The notes under the pieces were generated by a model. It did not search any database, had not been told where the DNA came from, and saw only the letters and a list, made by a program, of their open reading frames with translations. 64,000 nucleotides of DNA from Boesenbergia rotunda. Lineage: Eukaryota; Streptophyta; Magnoliopsida; Zingiberales; Zingiberaceae. The translations under genes and the position numbers were made by a program. The DNA is taken from contig JAGFNQ010001195.1 in assembly GCA_024364735.1 (NCBI GenBank), positions 1,185,827 through 1,249,826 on the forward strand, read 5' to 3'. How positions within the stretch are numbered: the first letter of the stretch is position 1; each line of letters starts with the position of its first letter. This document shows, one piece after another, positions 59,037-64,000 of this stretch.

Positions 59037-60408
59037 CTAAACGAGCAAGATAATCAAACAGCAAAAGAAGTTGCATAAAGAATGAAAGAAAAGTATCCTA
59101 CCAATCAATGAAACAGCAGCAATTGCCCAGAGAATAAGCTTGACGCGGTAACCATATCGAACATGATATTGCGACCTCTGTAGTAACCGCTGAAGAGCTC
59201 CAAGATACCCATAAAGATAATTAGCGTATGTTACTTGTCCATATTGGCTAAGGTTGCTCTTGCTTCGTTCATAATATGGATTGTATTCCTGTGGCAACAA
59301 AAACAGGTTTTCTAAAAATTCAAGATAATTTATGGAGCAATCAAATCTAGACAACTATGAATGTGGGGGGAAAATGGCAAGATACTACTCACTCGACGTA
59401 ATTCATGATTTCGCAAGGGAACAGATTCTATCAGATCATTTTGGTTCTGAGCAGTCCATTTCTTAAATTCATATTTGCACCATGGCATCTTTGATTGTGA
59501 ATCAAGTGCATTGGACAACACAGAAAAGCTGAATACTCGTGGAGTTGGGAGATTAGGCCGATCATCTGATGATTTCTCCGAAGTATCTTCACCTTCACTA
59601 CGGATTGTAATTTTGCATGCACCAAGATCACCAGCACAGCTAGCTGATCTAGGGTATGCATGTACTTTGCCATCCTCCAAAGGATTCTTCGAACGGATAA
59701 TCAACTTCTCTCTATCATTTATGGAAAAATCATTCCAGTCATTCCCGTTAGTAGCCGATGAAATGATTTCTTTCCTTTCCTTCCCGGTGGGACTAGATAA
59801 GAACTCAGCAAGTTCATCCCGCTCAGTTTCATCCAACTGGACCCATGTAAGTGTGTTCTTGCCAGTTTCCCGATGCCTTTCCCTGACAAAATCCTCAATT
59901 GCCAAGATCCTATTTCCAATAGCCGATACAAATTCACCATGCCGAGCTCTCACATCTTCCCCAGCCGACAAAGCCTCATCATTTAACTTCACGGCATGTT
60001 CAAGCTCCTCGAGCTGAGAATTAACACACACCAAAATCCGATTTTGTCCCATTTCCTCAAAATAAAACCCTCAGGACAGGTAAACAACAGGAAATACACA
60101 AACCCGAACCAATCGATCAAAGAATTCAACACATACCTGCCATTTCGCTGTCCCAAGAACTGTGTGAAGCTCCCGTTCCAGCTCGCCGGACGAGAATCGA
60201 TCTCCACCAGCGGACTTCTTCTCCCGCTTGTGGACGCATTTCTTATAGACGGATTCCAACCTACCAATCGAGAAATCGAAGAGCCAACAATTAATCATCG
60301 GGAAAACCCGAAATAGATCTAAACGGCTCACCGATCAGCGGAATTCTGGACTTCCTCGGCGGCGGCGAAGAAAGGATCCTTCTCCCACCGTTCGAAGGTC
60401 GTCGCCAT
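59037..60408 (-). CDS. Syntaxin-6-type SNARE-like protein (At1g27700-like)
   Basis: Exons on the minus strand: 60408-60332 (MATTFERWEKDPFFAAAEEV), 60260-60137, 60013-59393 and 59288 leftwards. The joins are GT-AG and in phase (DR|LESVYKK, AKWQ|LEELEHA, LRR|EYNPYYE). The N-terminal part up to about residue 115 is the syntaxin-6 N-terminal helical domain (PF09177; DEALSAGEDVRARHGEFVSA, WVQLDETERDELAEFL). A linker follows, then a C-terminal hydrophobic anchor after YRVKLILWAIAAVSLIG. Such proteins act in Golgi/endosome vesicle fusion; a canonical SNARE motif is not obvious, as in At1g27700. The 3' end is ambiguous: either the frame reads on to a stop at 59037 (adding RILFFHSLCNFFCCLIILLV, also hydrophobic), or a GT at 59101 is used and a small last exon lies further left. 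Confidence 0.85.
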
Positions 60409-62150
60409 CTAAATAAGGGCGAATCCAGACGGAGAAGATCCCTATCGCCTGAAACGGTCGCCTCCCTTTCTCCTCCTCTAGCAATCGGGAGAGAGAAAAG
60501 CGCGACGATGATCGGATCGCGAACGTCGGCACGGCTCCTAAATCGATTTCATGATTCTGATCCCGACGGACACCAGCTCGTGGGAAATGAGCTTATTCCT
60601 TTTTAGGGAGTTAGTTACATAAAAGTTATTAAAATGAAAATATAATTTAAAAATAATTATTTTATTTTATTTTTAATTACAAAAATATAATAATATATTT
60701 ATTGATGAAGGCTGATCAAAATGTATACTTATCCTCTAACTCAAACGTAAAAAAATAGCGCGAGCAATTCATGATACACGTGAAATAAATAAATTTAAAA
60801 TGGATTCTTCTGAGATAGCTCCATACATTTTAAAAATAAATAAATTATTAAAAGTATTTTATCCTGACATAATAAATTTTTATATGTGAAAGATTAGATA
60901 CTCAACTAGACATTTTTATATTTTTTATATGTGAAAGGTCAGATACCAACTATGTCAATAAACAAAAGGTGATAATCCTCATCCTAAGACCTCTCCAAGG
61001 TTGCACCATACGATCTGGAAGGAAGATAAATCATAAAACTTCGGTCAGCACAATGAGTATTTGCATAGGGAAGTAATTAAGGTGACTAGCAAAGCATTGC
61101 ACACATGTTGAGATCAACACCGTAACCTATTACAACAATCATGTACATGTATCAACTATGTTAACCCATGGAAACTCTTCATCGTCATTGATCGGCAATA
61201 AAATTGTTACCTTGATAGTCCCTCATTGTCATTAATGATGATAAAAAGTGATAATGCTCATTTTAGATAGTCCCTCACAGCTTATCCTCAAGTATTATGA
61301 AGGAAGATAAATCACAGATAACTATTAACTTGAACAGTAACCAATATACAGTGGAGAATAATAACCTAGATACTAACTTCTAAATCTTATGATGATAATA
61401 TTGTTAAATATTAAAATTTAAGAGGGTTTGAATATAAAATTCTAAAAACTTAATGGCTGGGTTGGGATTGGCAAAACATGGAGGGCATTTTTGTAAAAGT
61501 GCCATAGCTTATTAACCCTTTCTTCCTCTTCCTCTTCCTCTTCCTCTGATCGCGCGATTTTTTTTTCCTTATCCTCGTTGCAAACCACCGACCACCCCTC
61601 ACGCGATCCCCTCCTCCACACGAGAAACCACAGCGTCGACGCCACCCTTCTTGTGCAAACAACTCCCTTGCGCCGGAGAGGAGGCTCGTGTGAGAAAGGA
61701 GGAGAGAACTTTGACGGTAACGGAGCAGATACCGAACGCGTCGACTTCCAAGGTTCCTCAATCGGACAGGTGGCCATGGTGGATTAGCAAATGCTGCTTT
61801 CATTAAAGAGATTTAGCTTTCATTTTTTCAACGCAGGCTGTCCTTTCCAATAAGCTGTTAATTTATTGTTCTGAAAGAAAAACGGGAGCAACCAGAATCA
61901 CGACTTGGGACAACCTTTGTTATAAAAGGTTCTGTACAATTGCTGGTCCCTTATTAGTTCAAACTAACGAACCATCTCGAGTAGCTTTGGAGCTGAATTT
62001 GATTTGAATCACTAGGAGATAAGTTTTGCTTTTGAATCGGTGATGGTTCCTTGGATTAGTTTAGGAAGTTAACTTATAATAATACAATTGTAACAATTGG
62101 ATTAAGAAGGAACGCATGATTATTTACGATTCGGTTAAATAGAGATTATA
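60409..62150. other. Intergenic sequence upstream of the SNARE gene
   Basis: No gene supported. Two copies of a phrase around tttttatatgtgaaagatagata occur near 60890 and 60930. A CTTCCT-type repeat at 61523-61550 creates Lys/Arg-rich open frames on the minus strand, judged accidental. Confidence 0.5.
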
Positions 62151-62159
62151 AATTAGGAT

Positions 62160-64000
62160 TTATTCCAATTTTATTTATATATATATATAGTTTAGCTACA
62201 TTAAATAATTTTTATAAATAACAAAATTATATCCTTGATATAAGACATTGATCGGTTGCGCGTGTTCGATCGCGGAGGTTTTTTGGATACACACCATATT
62301 ACGAGACGTGTTTCTTGCTTGATTCCTTAGCTTCCTTTACCTTTAAATAGATGGTACCTGTCATTTGAGTAGGTTTATTTATCTTAACTCTATTGTGCTT
62401 GTTTCTTGCTTTATACTTTTCTTTGCTTGATGTTTGAGTTAAAAATTTAAATTTTCAATTATACAGTCTCGACTTTTATTTTCTTATACGAAGAGTATCG
62501 CTAGTACATGTATAATTTAAAAATATCATGTGACCTATTTAGGGTTTGGTCGACATTAAAAATACCCCACCCAATATATTAGATGCATATTTGCTTGTTA
62601 TGGTCCTGAATTGGGTGTATGTATTTCTTATTTATTCCATGATAATTGACCTAGTTGGGTTTATGGGCATTGGTATAATGCACCATGTTACATTTGTTGC
62701 ATGTTGGCAGTTATCGGCTTCCTTGTGATTAAGTCCGCTGTCAGTCATATAGTGGTTTGCCCACTCAACAACTCGGGATAGTGATAGTTATCAGAGTACG
62801 AGCAATCGTCCTATCGTGCTACTCTCATCCACTCATGGGTAGTAACACCCCCTCTATTATTTATGAGGGATAGGTAAAGCGGTTGTGCTCTTCTTTCTGG
62901 AGTTAGAGGTTGTTCCTCCTTGTTCTTGGGTATTAGAGTGGTTGTACTCCCCTAAGGTATTAATATCGAGCAGTTGTGCTCCCTCTTTTCTTGGGGTTTG
63001 GGATTAAGGTTGTTCTCCTAGCATCCTATCCACTCGGTCACTCATAGTAGATAGATGTGAGAATGCATACAGTTGTCACACCCTTGTCCAGTCGGTCATG
63101 CAAATATGTGTAATGGTTGTAGATTGGTGTATAGGGGTGACACATATCATTACATTATTTGCATACAATGCATCTTGTATTTGTTTGAGCTATGATTGTT
63201 GTATATGATTGACATGCATATATGGTTATTGATTTGCATTTATTGCTTGATTTGTATCTACTCAGTAGTAGAGCAGATTATTAATGTATCATAGGGTTTC
63301 TGATCATGCCTTACAGGTATGTTTTCGCATTTGATTTATATTCTATATTTCAGAGATTGTATGTCTTGTTTCTATCTACTTTAATTTACCTTAAAAATCG
63401 CTAGGCGATAGGCGAGCGGTCACCCGTTACCTTGGCACCTTGTTCTTGGGTATTAGAGCGGTTGTACTCCCCTAAGGTCATTAATATCGAGTGGTTGTGC
63501 TCCCTCTTTTCTCGGGGTTTGGGATTAAGGTTGTTCTCCCAGCATCCTATCCACTCGGTTAGTCATAGTAGATAGATGTGAGAATGCATACAGTTGTCAC
63601 AACCCTTGCCCAGTCGGCCATGCAGATATGTGTGATGGTTGTAGATTGATGTATAGGGGTGACACATATCATTACATCATTTGTATACAATGCGTCTTGT
63701 ATTTGTTTGAGCTATGATTGTTATATATGATTGACATACATATATGGTTATTGATTTGCATTTATTGCTTGATTTGTATCTACTCAGTAGTACGAGCAGA
63801 TTATTGATGTATCATGATTATGCCCTGCAGGTATGTTTTCGCATTTAATTTATATTCTATATTTCAGAGATTCTATACCTTGTTTCTATCTGCTTTAATT
63901 TACCTTAAAAAGCGCTAGGCGATAGGCGGACGGTCACCCGTTGCCTTGGCGCCTTGTTCTTGGGTATTAGAGCGGTTGTACTCCCTAAGGTCATTAATAT
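62160..64000 (-). mobile_element. Partial relative of the long LTR-like elements, with ~520-bp tandem duplication
   Basis: Collinear with 37200-39450 of the nested element: tagctacattaaata, gcaccatgttacatttgttgc, tggcagttatcggcttcctt, ccactcatgggtagta, agcatcctatccactcggtc, tgatgtataggggtgacac. The block starting tgttcttgggtattagagyg recurs at 62921, 63441 and 63955, giving unit lengths of 520 and 514 bp; the third unit is cut by the window edge. No coding capacity. The left end is fuzzy. Confidence 0.7.

Noticed and set aside
61442..61803. Lys/Arg-rich minus-strand frames
   Set aside because: Caused by a CTTCCT repeat. No domain or splice-supported extension.

Overview
This is nuclear DNA of a flowering plant. 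The genes have spliced exons with GT-AG introns, plant-specific families are present, and plant transposons fill most of the space. A monocot is likely: the 5' parts of genes are GC-rich against AT-rich surroundings, and the transposon types fit. The species cannot be fixed from the sequence alone. I see five host genes. (1) A pentatricopeptide (PPR) gene of the OTP43 type, cut by the left window edge and broken by three single-base frameshifts (1-933, +). (2) A three-exon universal stress protein gene (1040-1923, -). (3) A nine-exon mitochondrial carrier gene like Arabidopsis At1g74240 (18385-26943, +), whose exons join into a clean 366-codon frame. (4) A five-exon BPA1-like RRM gene (55213-57816, +). 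(5) A syntaxin-6-type SNARE gene (about 59037-60408, -), convergent with gene 4.

The rest is mostly nested mobile DNA. From 3712 to 11189 lies an LTR retrotransposon with target duplication CATAG. It has a gag-like frame but no pol. In place of pol it carries a 116-bp tandem array and a decayed antisense gene of the PF04195 (putative gypsy-type transposon) kind. It sits between two inverted copies of another repeat. From 12498 to 17913 come SINE copies, a 158-bp satellite-like array with a palindrome in each unit, a foldback element and a plastid ndhB fragment.

Two CACTA (En/Spm) elements dominate 30.5-54.2 kb, both transcribed leftwards. CACTA-1 (30527-42421, target duplication AAA) has its transposase split by a 4.4-kb LTR-like element (target duplication TCGAC) that contains a 40-bp array of about 29 units. 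CACTA-2 (about 44356-54248) is more decayed. It was hit by a hAT-type element (8-bp duplication ATAAAAAC), by a solo LTR of the same family as the 3.7-11.2 kb retrotransposon (duplication ACAAA), and by a Copia-like LTR. A shorter relative of the 4.4-kb element (target duplication AGAGA) lies in intron 3 of the carrier gene. A third relative, with a ~520-bp tandem duplication, runs off the right edge.

The host genes are unrelated in function: organelle RNA processing, stress response, mitochondrial transport, cell-death signalling and vesicle fusion. They do not form a pathway. The main interest is in the mobile layer: a pol-less retroelement that keeps gag and an antisense gene, tandem arrays arising inside transposons, and nested insertions that can be ordered in time from their target duplications.
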